Part shown: positions 35,663 to 46,700 of the stretch, piece after piece
How positions within the stretch are numbered: position 1 is the stretch's first letter
Layout: each line of letters starts with the position of its first letter
Source of the DNA: Stieleria sp. JC731
GTDB taxonomy: Bacteria > Planctomycetota > Planctomycetia > Pirellulales > Pirellulaceae
Length of the DNA: 64,000 nucleotides
Direction: 5' to 3'
Assembly (NCBI RefSeq): GCF_020966635.1
Contig: NZ_JAJKFQ010000001.1
Coordinates: forward strand, 1,054,001 to 1,118,000
The notes under the pieces: generated by a model
What the model was told of the DNA's origin: nothing
The model's input: only the letters and a program-made list of their open reading frames with translations
Database searches by the model: none
Made by a program: the position numbers and the translations under genes

Positions 35663-36955
35663 TTAGACAAAGTTGTCAACGACGCCAATGCCTTGCACGC
35701 CTTGTCGTTTAAGCGATGCGGCGGCAAAAGAAATCTGTTTTTTGTCCGTTGTACGTGCATCACGAACAATCAGGCATGAGTCGACAGCAGAGGCGAGTCG
35801 TGCTGTTGCCCAGTTGTTCACACATGGGCCATCGAACAAAACGAGATCAAAGCATCGATGCAATTGATCGATCAAGCGGTCCAGGTCCAGTGATGTCGCC
35901 GGAAGCGAGCCTTCATCGGAATACAGCAGCGGCAGCAGTGTGACGCCGTCTTCGATTGAAGCGATCGCGATTGATTCCAAAGGCTGGCCTTGGCGAACTG
36001 CGGTGACCCAGTCGGATTCAACATCCAGTCGTACTTGTTCGGCCTGTCCAGGAGCATCCAAGTCAACATCAACAATCGCAACGGAAAGTCCTGTCGCGGC
36101 TGCAGCGATGGCTGTGCCAAGCGTTGTCGTGGAACGGCCTTCACCACTGCAAAGGCTGGTCACGAGCACGCTTCTTAGTCCTGCACGAACAGATTGACCG
36201 AGGTGATCGGCGATTGACCGAAAGAAGTTTTCATCGAAAAAGGTTTCGGCGACATGACGTGGGATCGAAAAAGCATCGACCTCCCATGCTGCTCCGTTCC
36301 AGCGATTGGAGCGGACGTTTGTCGATTCAGGTGCTGGCGAAACCGGCGGCGTTGTCGCTTGGTAGGTAGCCGCTTGAGATTCGATAGCCTGTTGGCGGGC
36401 GATCGCTTCCACGGTTGCCGCGTGATCTTTGGTGGGCTCGTGGTGTGGAGCCAAACGTTCGGGCAAAATCTCGGCTGTTGGATCGGGAATTGCCGGATTC
36501 GCTGCGGGTGGTTGTGCGGGTGCGGTGGCTGGCAGGTCGGAGATTGCTTCCGGACTGGGGGCTTCGATGCTGGGCATCTGAAGCAATTGATCGACATCCA
36601 GAGTCGTCGCTTGAAATCCGGTATCAAATGTCGGTGGAGCCATTGGTGCGGTGACCAAATGAGCTTCACTGTGATACGCGGTTTCCGGAGTTTGCGTTTC
36701 GGCTTGGGAAGGTGTCTGTTGGGGTGGGTGAGGCAGTGGCCGATCGATTCTTAGAACTTGATCGTTTTCGCCTTCCAGCCATTGTTGTGTTTCTTTGGTG
36801 GCAGCTGGTGTTTCGTTCGAAGGGACACTGCTTGGTTCGCTGTGCCCGTGTGGCTCGGTATTTGGCTGAACGTTCGCCGCGTCATCGTGAGTACGACCAC
36901 CTTGTCCGGGACGCTGACGTGCGTAGGCACCGATGAAAGATTGTTTGATGCTCAT
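35663..36955 (-). CDS. BY-kinase/CpsD-like P-loop protein with Arg in Walker A
   Basis: 430 residues. The first 215 are low-complexity, Pro/Ala/Gln/Thr-rich and probably disordered. Residues about 225-430 resemble the ATPase domain of bacterial tyrosine kinases (CpsD/CapB/Wzc) and MinD-like proteins: Walker A VTSLCSGEGRSTTTLGTA (Arg274 where Lys is usual), Walker A' VAIVDVDLDAPG (Asp296, Asp298) and Walker B FDLVLFDGP. No Tyr cluster is present at the C-terminus, so autophosphorylation of the usual type is not expected. Upstream on the same strand, 27 bp away, is a single-span membrane protein, suggesting a two-gene unit resembling the split Wzc/CapA-CapB arrangement. A role in exopolysaccharide control is inference. 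Confidence 0.8.
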   Translation of the reverse strand: MSIKQSFIGAYARQRPGQGGRTHDDAANVQPNTEPHGHSEPSSVPSNETPAATKETQQWLEGENDQVLRIDRPLPHPPQQTPSQAETQTPETAYHSEAHLVTAPMAPPTFDTGFQATTLDVDQLLQMPSIEAPSPEAISDLPATAPAQPPAANPAIPDPTAEILPERLAPHHEPTKDHAATVEAIARQQAIESQAATYQATTPPVSPAPESTNVRSNRWNGAAWEVDAFSIPRHVAETFFDENFFRSIADHLGQSVRAGLRSVLVTSLCSGEGRSTTTLGTAIAAAATGLSVAIVDVDLDAPGQAEQVRLDVESDWVTAVRQGQPLESIAIASIEDGVTLLPLLYSDEGSLPATSLDLDRLIDQLHRCFDLVLFDGPCVNNWATARLASAVDSCLIVRDARTTDKKQISFAAASLKRQGVQGIGVVDNFV

Positions 36956-36982
36956 AAGAATTCAATATCTCCGTCGCTGCGG

Positions 36983-38260
36983 TTATCGCAGTTCAGACGC
37001 TTCCCAAGCTTCGAGGATTTCGAGGAAGTTTCCGATGGGGTAGGGCGTACCGGTGTATTGCAAGCCTTCTTCTAGTTTCAGGCGATCTGCCATTCCTTGT
37101 GGCAAATCGTTGCCGAGCGAATCGTTGCTAGGGTCTCCGCGATAGGAAACAACGCGATCAACTGCGCCTCCATACAAAGGCTGTGATTGTTCGGTGGTAT
37201 TTGCGTTTTCGAAAAATTGATTCGCTACGATCGGTTGGCCAACCGGGGCACTTTCGGATCCCGATTGATATTCGGTGGGCATCCCAATCGATGAAGGCAT
37301 CGAACGTTCCACATCCATCAACGGGGTGCCTGGAAGGGTCGTGTAAGCAGCCGCCGAGTCAACGACGGGAGATTGCGTTACTGAACCGTCCGAGGTTGCG
37401 TTTTCCAATTGTGGGTCTGGCTGAACGATCACCGAGTCTTCATCCGCGGCTTGGGCAATTCTGGCCAGCAGATCTTCGGTGGCGTCTGTCTGATCGGCAG
37501 CGGGAAGATCAGTATCGGGCAGTGGCGGCGTGTTCGCAGACAGGTTGTCATCGGTGTCGGCTACTTCTGACGCAACCTTTTCGACGGGGTTGTCGCTGTT
37601 AGTCGAGTCGGCATCGATCGACTCGCCAGTGATCAAGATGATCGAGTCATCTTCGTTGATTGCCAATTCGGCGATCGAATCTTCGGAACTGGTTTCTGGA
37701 GACGACTTGCGGCCGAAGTAAAACGACAGTGACGCGAGGATAAAAACAAGAATCGTCACGCCGATGCGAGTTGGCCAAACCGATCGTTGGTCGTCGGCCC
37801 ATTTCGGCTCAGCAGACTCGTGGTAGGCAGCGATTCTTTCGGGAGCGGGCTGATCGTGATCGGTCCCCGACGGTCCATATTCTGGAACCGGATTGTCGCC
37901 ATCAACAAAGTTAACCGATGGTGCATGCCCATCGGGTGTGTAGGGTGGAGTCGACGCTAGCTTGCTGAAATTGCCAGACGGAGGGTCGATATGACCTGCA
38001 GGGGGCCCCGAGTGGGGGCTGTGGATGTCATAAAGAATGGTCCGTGAAGCCCTGCGACGACTTTCGCCTTCGGATGTGCAGTCGGGAAGTTCAAAAAGTG
38101 TGGGAATTTCCCCCGTGGGAGCACCTTGGCCGCTCGGATTCGGTCCCAAGGGCTTTGTATGTGGGTGCAGATGGTCGGGGTGCGATGACGCAGAATCAGC
38201 CCCTCGCCGATTTCGGCGTGAACTCTTTCCACTGTCGGTTGTGTCTCTGTCGTAGTCCAT
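36983..38260 (-). CDS. Single-span membrane protein, partner of the P-loop protein
   Basis: 425 residues. The N-terminal 165 residues are polar and Pro/Ser/His-rich. A single span is predicted at about 167-186 (RIGVTILVFILASLSFYFG), followed by about 235 residues, acidic and Asp/Ser/Pro-rich, outside the membrane. No catalytic motif or family recognised. It precedes the BY-kinase-like gene by 27 bp on the same strand, so the two are likely cotranscribed. By analogy with CapA-type adaptors it might anchor and activate the P-loop protein, but the sequence similarity is not evident. Confidence 0.72.
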   Translation of the reverse strand: MDYDRDTTDSGKSSRRNRRGADSASSHPDHLHPHTKPLGPNPSGQGAPTGEIPTLFELPDCTSEGESRRRASRTILYDIHSPHSGPPAGHIDPPSGNFSKLASTPPYTPDGHAPSVNFVDGDNPVPEYGPSGTDHDQPAPERIAAYHESAEPKWADDQRSVWPTRIGVTILVFILASLSFYFGRKSSPETSSEDSIAELAINEDDSIILITGESIDADSTNSDNPVEKVASEVADTDDNLSANTPPLPDTDLPAADQTDATEDLLARIAQAADEDSVIVQPDPQLENATSDGSVTQSPVVDSAAAYTTLPGTPLMDVERSMPSSIGMPTEYQSGSESAPVGQPIVANQFFENANTTEQSQPLYGGAVDRVVSYRGDPSNDSLGNDLPQGMADRLKLEEGLQYTGTPYPIGNFLEILEAWEASELR

Positions 38261-38425
38261 CCGTGAATTTCCGCAGCAAGATTTCTGCTTTTATCCGTCA
38301 TTGATCGAATCGGAACGCGGTCATCCTGACGGTTTCCGAATCGCTTTGCCCGATCGTGTGCAACTTTTCTGTGTGCAATTTTCCTGAGGGACCGCCAAAC
38401 TCCCTGGGGAATTATCGGTGGAGAA

Positions 38426-38476
38426 CCCTACCGGTCTTCAGGCTATTGCGGAATAGCGGAACTTGACCGGTTAGGG
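38426..38476 (+). promoter_or_regulatory. Structured leader candidate upstream of metH
   Basis: In the 350-bp gap 38261-38610, CCCTACCGGTC (38426-38436) pairs with GACCGGTTAGGG (38465-38476) with one bulge, and inside it GCTATT-GCGG-AATAGC (38442-38457) forms a perfect 6-bp hairpin. It lies about 135 nt before metH. A direct repeat (GTCATTTCACCGAG, twice) follows at about 38495-38522. Neither a cobalamin (B12 box) nor a SAM/SAH riboswitch consensus could be matched. Confidence 0.4.
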
Positions 38477-38610
38477 CAAGGCTGATGTTCAGTGTCATTT
38501 CACCGAGGTCATTTCACCGAGAAGACCCCAAAGACGTCCGGCTTGTCGATTTAGCAGCTGGATAAGAGAATACCTCCCGACAAAACAACTCATATTTACG
38601 CCGATTGAAG

Positions 38611-41600
38611 ATGCTCCAAACAGATTCCTCCGCCAATCTCGTCCAAGAATTGATCCGCGATCGTATCCTGCTGCTCGATGGGGCGATGGGAACCATGATC
38701 CAGCGGCTAAAGCTGGATGAAGCTGGAGTCCGTGCGGACCGGTTTGCAGATCACGATGCTAGCATCGACCTGAAGAACTTTAGTGACATCCTTTGTCTGA
38801 CCCACCCGGAAAAAATCACGGACATCCACCGTGCCTACTTCGAAGCCGGATCAGACATCGTCGAAACGAATTCCTTCGGTGCTTCGCCTGTCGGAGCGAT
38901 CGAGTTCAACATTTCCAACGACGTGATCGCCGAAATCAATCATGCGGCAGTGGCGTGTGCGAAGAAGGCTGCGCTGGAGTTCACCGAAAAGACGCCGGAC
39001 AAGCCGCGATTTGTTGCCGGTTCCATCGGTCCGACGGCGATGCAATTGGCGATCAGTACCGACGTCGATGATGCGGCCCATCGCAAGACGACCTTTCAGG
39101 CGATGCGCGACAGCTATCGTTTCCAGGTCGAAGCCCTTGTCGAAGCGGGTGTGGATATCCTGTTGCCGGAAACCGCGATCGACACGCTAAATCTGAAAGC
39201 GTGCCTCTTCGCGATCAAAGATTTCTTTAATGCCGGTGGTCGGCGAGTGCCGGTGATGGTCAGCGGTACGTTTGACAAAGGCGGGCGGACTTTTGTCAGC
39301 GGGCAATCGGTCGAAGCATTTTTCACAGCGCTCGACCACTTCCCGATGCTGTCGATCGGAATGAACTGTGCATTGGGGCCGGACATTATGCGTCCGCACC
39401 TCGAAGAATTGTCGAACGTTTCCGACATTCCGGTTAGTTGCCACCCCAACGCCGGACTTCCCAACGATATGGGCCAATTCGATTTGGGCCCAAAAGCAAT
39501 GGCCGACATCGTCGGTGAATACGCTGACAATGGTTGGATTAATATTCTTGGCGGTTGCTGTGGAACAACGCCGGACCACATTCGTGCAATGGCTGAGCGA
39601 GTCAAAGGACTGAAGCCAAAACAGGAAAGTACCGGACCGGTTTACACACGACTTTCGGGACAGTTGCCAATGGTCATGCGACCCGAGGTGACATTCACGA
39701 TGGTCGGGGAACGCACCAATGTCACCGGCAGTCGCAAGTTTGCTCGTTTAATTCGCGAAGAAGACTATGACACGGCGGTTGATATCGCACGTGAACAGGT
39801 CGAAAACGGCGCGACAATTATCGACATCAACTTTGACGATGCATTGCTTGACGGTGCCGAAGCGATGACGCGGTTCTTGCGATTGATCGCAGGCGATTCG
39901 GTTGCGGCGTCGGTACCGGTGATGATCGATAGCAGCAAGTGGGAAGTCATCGAAGCGGGACTGCAAAACGTTCAAGGGAAAGCGATCGTCAATTCGATTT
40001 CCTTGAAAGACGGCGAAGAGACGTTTCTTCAGCGTGCGAGGTTGGTGCGTCAGTATGGTGCGGCGGCTGTGGTTATGGCCTTTGATGAAAAGGGTCAAGC
40101 TGCGACGGAGGAAGACAAGGTGCGAATCTGCAAACGCGCCTACGACTTGCTGGTCAGCCAAGCAGACTTTCCACCAGAAGACATTATCTTTGATCCCAAT
40201 ATTCTGACGGTCGCGACCGGGATCGAAGAGCACAACAACTACGCGGTTGATTTTATCAACGCGGTTCGCCGGATCAAAAAAGAGTGTCCCGGTGCGAAAA
40301 CCAGCGGCGGTGTCAGCAATATCAGTTTCTCGTTTCGGGGGAACGATCGTGTGCGTGAGGCCATGCACAGTGCGTTCTTGTACCACGCGATCGAAGCTGG
40401 CTTGGACATGGGGATTGTCAACGCAGGGCAGCTTGATGTTTACGAAGAGATTCCCAAGGACTTGCTGGAGCATGTCGAGGACGTACTGCTAAATCGTCGT
40501 GACGATGCAACCGATCGTATGCTGGAATTTGCCGAAACCGTCAAAGGAAGCGGCAAAAAGAAATCCGGTGAAGATTTAGCTTGGCGTGATGCTCCTGTTG
40601 CCGAGCGGATGAAACACGCATTGATCAAAGGTATCGATCGATTCATCGAAGAAGATGCTGAGGAAGCACGTCAAAACTTTGACCGTTGCTTGCAGGTGAT
40701 CGAAGGTCCGTTGATGGGCGGCATGCAAGTCGTTGGCGACTTGTTCGGCGAAGGCAAAATGTTCCTTCCTCAGGTTGTTAAATCGGCGCGGGTCATGAAA
40801 AAGGCTGTGGCCTATCTGGAGCCGTTCATGGAGGAAGAAAAGCTAGCGGCCGGGTTGGACCAGGCATCGTCACGCGGCAAGTTTTTGATCGCGACGGTCA
40901 AAGGCGACGTTCATGACATCGGCAAAAACATCGTCGGTGTCGTGTTGCAGTGCAATAACTTTGAAGTCATCGATTTGGGCGTGATGGTCAGCTTCGAAAC
41001 CATCTTGGATGAAGCGACCAAGAACGGCGTCGATATGATCGGTTTGTCCGGTTTGATCACACCGAGCCTGGATGAAATGGTGACGGTCGCACGCGAGATG
41101 AAGCGTCGCGGCATGAGAATGCCGCTGCTGATCGGTGGCGCAACGACAAGTGCGAAACACACCGCGGTGAAAATTGCACCCGCCTACGAAGGGCCGGTCA
41201 TTCACGTCACCGACGCGAGCCGCAGCGTAGGCGTTGTCGAAAGCTTGCTCAGTGACGACCTGCGGAAAGGATTCATTCAAAAGAATGATGAAATCCAATC
41301 ACAGCTCGCAGCTAGCTTTCGTGAAAGAAACCAAAAGTTGGTGTCGTACAAGGATGCCCTTGAGCAGCGATTCAAAACCGATTGGGCAAACGTGCGAATC
41401 GACAAACCGTCGTTTACCGGCACTCGAGTTCTAGAGGATTACCCTCTTGCCGAAATTCGCGACTACATCGACTGGTCGCCATTTTTCATGACTTGGGAAT
41501 TGAAGGGGAAGTATCCCAAAATCTTCAGCGACCCCGTTGTCGGTGAAGAGGCAAAAAAGGTGTTTGATGACGCGCAGCAGTTGCTCGATCAAATCATCGC

Positions 41601-42318
41601 AGACGGTTCGATCAAAGCTCGTGCCGCGTATGGCTTTTGGCCAGCAGCCAGCGATGGCGATGATGTCGTTCTGTTTACCGATGAAAGTCGCCAGACCGAA
41701 TTGACACGTTTCCATTTCCTTCGCCAGCAATGGGAACGCAAAGGTCAGAAAGATTTTCGGTCGTTGGCTGACTACGTCGCCCCAATCGAGAGTGGACGCG
41801 AAGACTACCTGGGTGGTTTTGTTGTTACTGCTGGGATCGGTGCCGAAGCATTGTCGATGAAGTACAAGAAGGCTGGTGACGACTACAACGCGATCATGGT
41901 CCAAGCGGTCGCCGATCGTTTGGCCGAGGCTTTCGCAGAACTGTTGCACCAAAAGGCTCGACAAGACTGGGCGTATGGGAACGAGGAAGCATTGTCCAAC
42001 GATGAACTGATCGACGAACAGTATCGTGGCATACGTCCCGCGGCTGGTTATCCCGCCTGTCCCGACCATACCGAGAAGCGAACACTGTTTGATTTGCTAG
42101 ATGCCGAGCAGAACACGACGGTGGAACTAACCAGCTCATTCGCGATGACGCCAGGTGCAGCGGTCAGCGGTTTGTACTTCGCGCACCCAGACGCAAGGTA
42201 CTTTGCTGTCGACCGTATGACGAAAGATCAGATCGAAGCGTATGCGAAGCGAAAAGGTATGCCTTTGGAAGAAGTCGAACGTTGGTTGTCACCCAACTTG
42301 GCATACGACCCTTCGTAG
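38611..42318 (+). CDS. metH: Cobalamin-dependent methionine synthase
   Basis: 1235 residues from the ATG at 38611 (a TTG at 38605 is in frame). It transfers a methyl group from 5-methyl-THF to homocysteine via cobalamin. All four modules are present in order: homocysteine-binding barrel with zinc ligands Cys253, Cys316 and Cys317 (GGCCGT); pterin-binding domain starting [14 protein letters not shown]; cobalamin domain with [11 protein letters not shown], where His768 ligates the cobalt; and the C-terminal AdoMet activation domain with [15 protein letters not shown] and [17 protein letters not shown]. Length and order match the long E. coli-type enzyme. Methyl-folate can be derived from gcvT's methylene-THF, though a metF is not present here. 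Confidence 0.97.
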   Translation: MLQTDSSANLVQELIRDRILLLDGAMGTMIQRLKLDEAGVRADRFADHDASIDLKNFSDILCLTHPEKITDIHRAYFEAGSDIVETNSFGASPVGAIEFNISNDVIAEINHAAVACAKKAALEFTEKTPDKPRFVAGSIGPTAMQLAISTDVDDAAHRKTTFQAMRDSYRFQVEALVEAGVDILLPETAIDTLNLKACLFAIKDFFNAGGRRVPVMVSGTFDKGGRTFVSGQSVEAFFTALDHFPMLSIGMNCALGPDIMRPHLEELSNVSDIPVSCHPNAGLPNDMGQFDLGPKAMADIVGEYADNGWINILGGCCGTTPDHIRAMAERVKGLKPKQESTGPVYTRLSGQLPMVMRPEVTFTMVGERTNVTGSRKFARLIREEDYDTAVDIAREQVENGATIIDINFDDALLDGAEAMTRFLRLIAGDSVAASVPVMIDSSKWEVIEAGLQNVQGKAIVNSISLKDGEETFLQRARLVRQYGAAAVVMAFDEKGQAATEEDKVRICKRAYDLLVSQADFPPEDIIFDPNILTVATGIEEHNNYAVDFINAVRRIKKECPGAKTSGGVSNISFSFRGNDRVREAMHSAFLYHAIEAGLDMGIVNAGQLDVYEEIPKDLLEHVEDVLLNRRDDATDRMLEFAETVKGSGKKKSGEDLAWRDAPVAERMKHALIKGIDRFIEEDAEEARQNFDRCLQVIEGPLMGGMQVVGDLFGEGKMFLPQVVKSARVMKKAVAYLEPFMEEEKLAAGLDQASSRGKFLIATVKGDVHDIGKNIVGVVLQCNNFEVIDLGVMVSFETILDEATKNGVDMIGLSGLITPSLDEMVTVAREMKRRGMRMPLLIGGATTSAKHTAVKIAPAYEGPVIHVTDASRSVGVVESLLSDDLRKGFIQKNDEIQSQLAASFRERNQKLVSYKDALEQRFKTDWANVRIDKPSFTGTRVLEDYPLAEIRDYIDWSPFFMTWELKGKYPKIFSDPVVGEEAKKVFDDAQQLLDQIIADGSIKARAAYGFWPAASDGDDVVLFTDESRQTELTRFHFLRQQWERKGQKDFRSLADYVAPIESGREDYLGGFVVTAGIGAEALSMKYKKAGDDYNAIMVQAVADRLAEAFAELLHQKARQDWAYGNEEALSNDELIDEQYRGIRPAAGYPACPDHTEKRTLFDLLDAEQNTTVELTSSFAMTPGAAVSGLYFAHPDARYFAVDRMTKDQIEAYAKRKGMPLEEVERWLSPNLAYDPS

Positions 42319-42411
42319 TCATGCCTCAATCGCATGACTAAGCTGATCGGCTTCATCGCTTGGCCAATTGCAAGCTGATCCGTCGAGCGATTCCAGCGAC
42401 TCAGCAACAAA

Positions 42412-42438
42412 ACAACCCTCCGGGCTGCGGAGGGTTGT
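42412..42438. terminator. Strong hairpin terminator between metH and a PEP-CTERM gene
   Basis: ACAACCCTCCG-GGCTG-CGGAGGGTTGT, an 11-bp perfect stem with a 5-nt loop. On the minus strand it is followed by TTTTGTTG, suiting intrinsic termination of the convergent gene; on the plus strand metH ends 94 bp upstream. Further hairpins (GCCAGT-CTTGA-ACTGGC, 42461-42477; GGCAG...CTGCC, 42478-42494) follow close by. Confidence 0.75.
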
Positions 42439-42497
42439 CTCGTTGAATCTCTTTTAGGATGCCAGTCTTGAACTGGCGGCAGGATTGATCTGCCAGA

Positions 42498-43214
42498 CTA
42501 CACTCGGCGACGTCGGTAAAGGCATACCGATGTGGTGATGGCCAAGAAGCTCAATGCCGTCGTCGGTTCTGGTACAGTGACGTTGCTAGAGAAGCTGACG
42601 TTGTCGATTCCAAAGGTATCGACGAAACCGCCAGCACCTGATGTTTCGGGAGTAAAGGTCAGTTCGCTGAAGGTTCCGGTGTCGTCCACAATCCCGAAGA
42701 AGAGGACTTTCTTAGCAAGTCCATTCGGGAATTGGCTACCGATATTGGTGCCATCAATACTCAGCTCGTATTGGTCGCTTTGGTCGTTGTCGAGAAACAG
42801 AAAAGATGCTGCGTTGACCGGCTGATTGAATTTAAGTGTGACACTCGGGCCAAAATCTGCATCGCCAGTTAATTTGACCAAAGGGGTGTCAATTTCTTCG
42901 GTCCAACCAAGGTGGGTTGATGTTGTGAACGGGGAAAGGCCAGCCGCAGAAAACCCAGGTGACACGTAGAAGGCCGTTGATCCGAGCGCTCCGCCGCCCG
43001 CACCAGCGGTTTCGACTGACTTTGCAGTGAAACCATTGAACGCGTGTTCGATATCGTCGCCCAGCAATCCGGCGGCGTAGCCTTCGAAAGTCTCGGTTTC
43101 GAAAAACATACCCGCAGTTGCGTTGTTGAACGCAAGCTGATTGGAGTAGAAGGTGAGTCCCGCCTGAGAACTGGTTGCCCATCCCGCAATCAGCAGCAAT
43201 AGCCAAAGACGCAT
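42498..43214 (-). CDS. PEP-CTERM exosortase-target protein
   Basis: 238 residues. Signal peptide at 1-18 (MRLWLLLLIAGWATSSQA). The mature part is a beta-rich lectin-like domain (ETETFEGYAAGLLGDDIE, FNQPVNAASFLFLDNDQSDQ, FGIDNVSFSSN). The C-terminus is the sorting signal: VPEPTTALSFLAITTSVCLYRRRRV, i.e. PEP motif, hydrophobic stretch, Arg-rich tail. Proteins of this kind are processed by exosortase and exported to the surface or exopolysaccharide; function of this one is unknown. The ATG at 43214 has AAGGAAG a few nt upstream. Confidence 0.85.
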   Translation of the reverse strand: MRLWLLLLIAGWATSSQAGLTFYSNQLAFNNATAGMFFETETFEGYAAGLLGDDIEHAFNGFTAKSVETAGAGGGALGSTAFYVSPGFSAAGLSPFTTSTHLGWTEEIDTPLVKLTGDADFGPSVTLKFNQPVNAASFLFLDNDQSDQYELSIDGTNIGSQFPNGLAKKVLFFGIVDDTGTFSELTFTPETSGAGGFVDTFGIDNVSFSSNVTVPEPTTALSFLAITTSVCLYRRRRV

Positions 43215-43757
43215 GTCTTCTTCCTTCGAACATCAATGTAGGTCGTACCGGTTGTGCGGATTGCAGGTTAACTACCGGCTATGACGTCGTCGAGAGACTT
43301 TGGTGGTCGACGACGTTCTTCACGACAATATTCACACGTCTTGGATGTTCCCTTTGTCAAATCCAGTTCTGCAGCAGGGGGCGATGTCTGCAGGGAAGGT
43401 GGGTGGCGGGCGATATCGATCAACGGAGCTAGCGGTTGGTCTGAAGTAGGCTTCGTGCTGTGCCGTCACGGATGGCAATAAAGTTCGTGTGATTCGCCAG
43501 AGGGTTTGCCTCCATGCAGTCGACGTAATCACTTGATGAGGGGGTACATCGCCCCATCTTTAACTGTGCTGTCTGTTAGTACTCATACCGTCGTGTCTGT
43601 TAGCAGACGCCGAACACCGACGCGAACTGTTGTAGCGTTTGTGGTGACGCGAATCACTTTTTCCATGACCTAGGCTGCATCGAACGTTTTTCATTCGAAA
43701 GTTGTTTGCATGCGACGGCTTCGATGATCAGGGCACTGGCGACGGGGCACGGTAGTC
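43215..43757 (+). other. 543-bp divergent gap upstream of the ammonium-sensor kinase
   Basis: No gene is seen. The direct repeat TGTCTGTTAG occurs at 43570-43579 and 43594-43603, 24 bp apart, the second copy forming GTCTG-TTAG-CAGAC. These lie about 160-190 bp before the kinase start and could be an operator. The promoters of both divergent genes should be here. Confidence 0.45.
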
Positions 43758-46700
43758 ATGGGGAATTCACAAATCGATTTGGTTTGGGTGCTGATTTGTA
43801 CCGGCCAAGTCTTAATGATGCAGGCAGGATTCTGTTTGCTCGAGAGCGGGTTTTCGCGAGCCAAGAACAGTATCAATGTCGCCGCCAAAAACTTGGCCGA
43901 TATTTGCGTCGCGATGCTTTGCTTTTGGATCGTCGGCTTCGGACTGATGTTTGGTCAATCCAATCAAGGATGGTTCGGTACGACAGAGTTTTGTTTTGAA
44001 GCCGGCGGGGCGAGACTAACCGCGTTCTTCCTTTTCCAAGCAGCATTCTGTGGAACGGCGACCACGATCATCTCGGGGGCCGTTGCTGAACGGATGCGTT
44101 TTCGTGCCTACCTGTTCGTCTCTGTCTTCGTTAGCGCGATCATCTATCCGATCTGTGGGCATTGGGCATGGGGAGGAATCTTTAGCGGGCAGTCCATTGG
44201 CTGGTTGGCTGAGTTGGGCTTTGTCGATTTCGCCGGAAGCACAATGGTGCACTCTGTCGGTGCTTGGACGTCGCTCGCTGCAATTCTCGTGATCGGTCCT
44301 CGACTGGGGCGTTTTAGTCACAAACGCGGACCGATTCGCGGCAGCAGTCTGCCCAGCGCGGTCTTGGGCGCCGTCTTATTATGGTTTGGCTGGTTGGGAT
44401 TCAACGGCGGCAGTGTCTTGGGACTGTCAGACGAGGTGCCGAAGATCCTTTTGAATACTTGCTTGGCTGCCGCGTGTGGTGGATGCCTTCCGCTTTTGGT
44501 TTCCAGCCTATTCGGAAAGACTTTCGAGCTGTCCGATACGATCAACGGAGTCATCGCAGGCTTGGTCTCGATCACTGCCTGTTGCCATGCGGTAAGTCCT
44601 CTGTCTTCGATCGCAATCGGCTCCGCTGGCGGATTGATCTGCATGGCGTCAACGCAGTTGCTTACCCGATTGAAAATTGATGATGCGATCAACGCGATTC
44701 CAGCCCACGGTGCTGCCGGTGTATGGGGAACGCTTGCCTATGCAATCTTTGCTGATCCGGCTCTGTTCGGTCCTGGCATTAGCCGTTGGGATCAGTTGGG
44801 CATCCAAGCAACTGGCGTCGGAAGCGTCTTTGTCTGGACGTTCGGAATTAGCTCGATCACTTTTGCAGTCGTTAACCGTTTTTGGCCGATGCGAGTTGAT
44901 CGGAAATCAGAGTACTACGGATTGAACACAACCGAACATGAAGCCAGCACGGAATTGGTCGAGTTGCTCGGAAGTATGAAACAACACTACCAATCCGGGA
45001 ATTTTCGTCGTCGCGTGCGACGTGAGCCTTTCACCGAAGTCGGGCAGATCGCGACGGTCTACAACCGGGTGATTCATCGCGTTCATTCGGAAATCACCGC
45101 ACGCGAAAATGCCGAAAACCAGTACCGCGAAATTTATCAGCGAGCATTAGAGGGGATCTATCAAACGACTTTGGAAGGTCGTTTCATCAAGGCTAATCCA
45201 GCTCTAATCGAATTGTTGGGATACGACAACTTAGACGAACTGGTCAGTTCGATAACGGACCTGGCGACGCAGTGCTACGTCGATCCGGAACGACGTCATG
45301 AATTTATGCGTCGAATGTCTGCGGCAGGAAAAGTTAGTGATTTCAGATCCGAGATTCGAAAACGCGGCGGGGAGACACTATGGGTTAGCGAAAACGCAAG
45401 GATCGTCTGCACCGAGGCGGGGGTGCCACTCTATTACGAAGGAACCGTTGCTGACATCACCGAACGGATGACCGCTGAACGTTTGCAATATGAAAAAGAA
45501 CAGGCCGAAGCAGCCAACCAGGCGAAGAGCCAATTCCTTGCAGGTATGAGCCATGAAATGAGAACGCCTTTGAACGGCATCATTTCAATGCTCGACTTGA
45601 TCGAAGAATCAGAAAGCGAAGGTCAACGAGAACGCTACCTGCGAATCGCGAAGCAGTCTTCGAAGTCGCTTTTACAGCTAATCAATGACGTTCTCGATCT
45701 CTCAAAGATCGAAGCAGGGAAGCTTGAACTTGAACGACAGATCTGCGATGTCGGTGAAGTCGTCGATGAGGCTGTCGAAATGCTGTATCACCGCGGGCAT
45801 GAAAAGGGTCTGCAAATGGTGCGAGAGATCTCACCCGATGTTCCGTCTGACTTTGTCGGGGATTCAAACCGCTTGCGACAGATTTTGGTCAATCTTATCG
45901 CAAACGCTGTCAAGTTTACCGACCGTGGTCACGTCACAGTAAGTGTCGAACCTATCCAGACAAGGGGCAGTTCCGAAGCGTTACGTTTCGAAGTCGTCGA
46001 TACAGGTGTCGGGATCCCTGCCGATCGGGTTGATTTGATCTTTGATTCGTTTGCACAAGCTGATTCGAGCACGACACGCTGCTACGGCGGAACCGGGTTG
46101 GGGCTATCTATCTGCCGCCAACTCGTTGATTCGATGGGTGGGCAGATCGGTGTCGAAAGCAAAGAAGGTCTAGGTTCAACATTCTGGTTTGAATTACCGG
46201 TACAACGCGACGGATCAAGGCTGCGATCAAGAATCGAGCGATCGACGGATTCGAATGAGAAACGGTCACTTTTGCAATCGCTCCATGTTCTGTTTGTCGG
46301 TGAAGACAGTCTCGAAAACAAGATGATCTATGACGATCTAGATCGTTGGGGGGCAAACGTCCGTTGGCAGCGCAATACCACTGACCTAAATTCGCTGCCG
46401 AATACCACAGAACCATTTAAACTGCTTGTCGCGTGTGATTCGATCGTCAGTGGAGTAAGCCATCCCAAAGAATGGGATGCAATTCCACACCGTCTGCTGA
46501 TCGGTAGCAATGAATCGGACAACACGTTCTCGGTTGCATTGGCGAGACCGATTCGTTCGTCGCAGTTGCTAGACACGATTCATTCTTCACTGGCGTTAGA
46601 ATCACAAAACGACGACGCTACAAAAGCAGTGACTTCGTCCCGACCCTCTAACTTCGGAGGCGGGCGTCAAGTCCTCGTCGTTGATGACAATGAAGTCAAT

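Noticed and set aside
38401-38500. Cobalamin riboswitch upstream of metH
   Set aside because: GGGGAATTATCGGTGG resembles one piece, but the B12 box (AGYCAGGAGACCTGCC-like) and the pseudoknot partner are absent.
42421-42500. tRNA gene
   Set aside because: The three hairpins lack a T-loop GGTTCRANNC, an acceptor stem and an anticodon arm in register.
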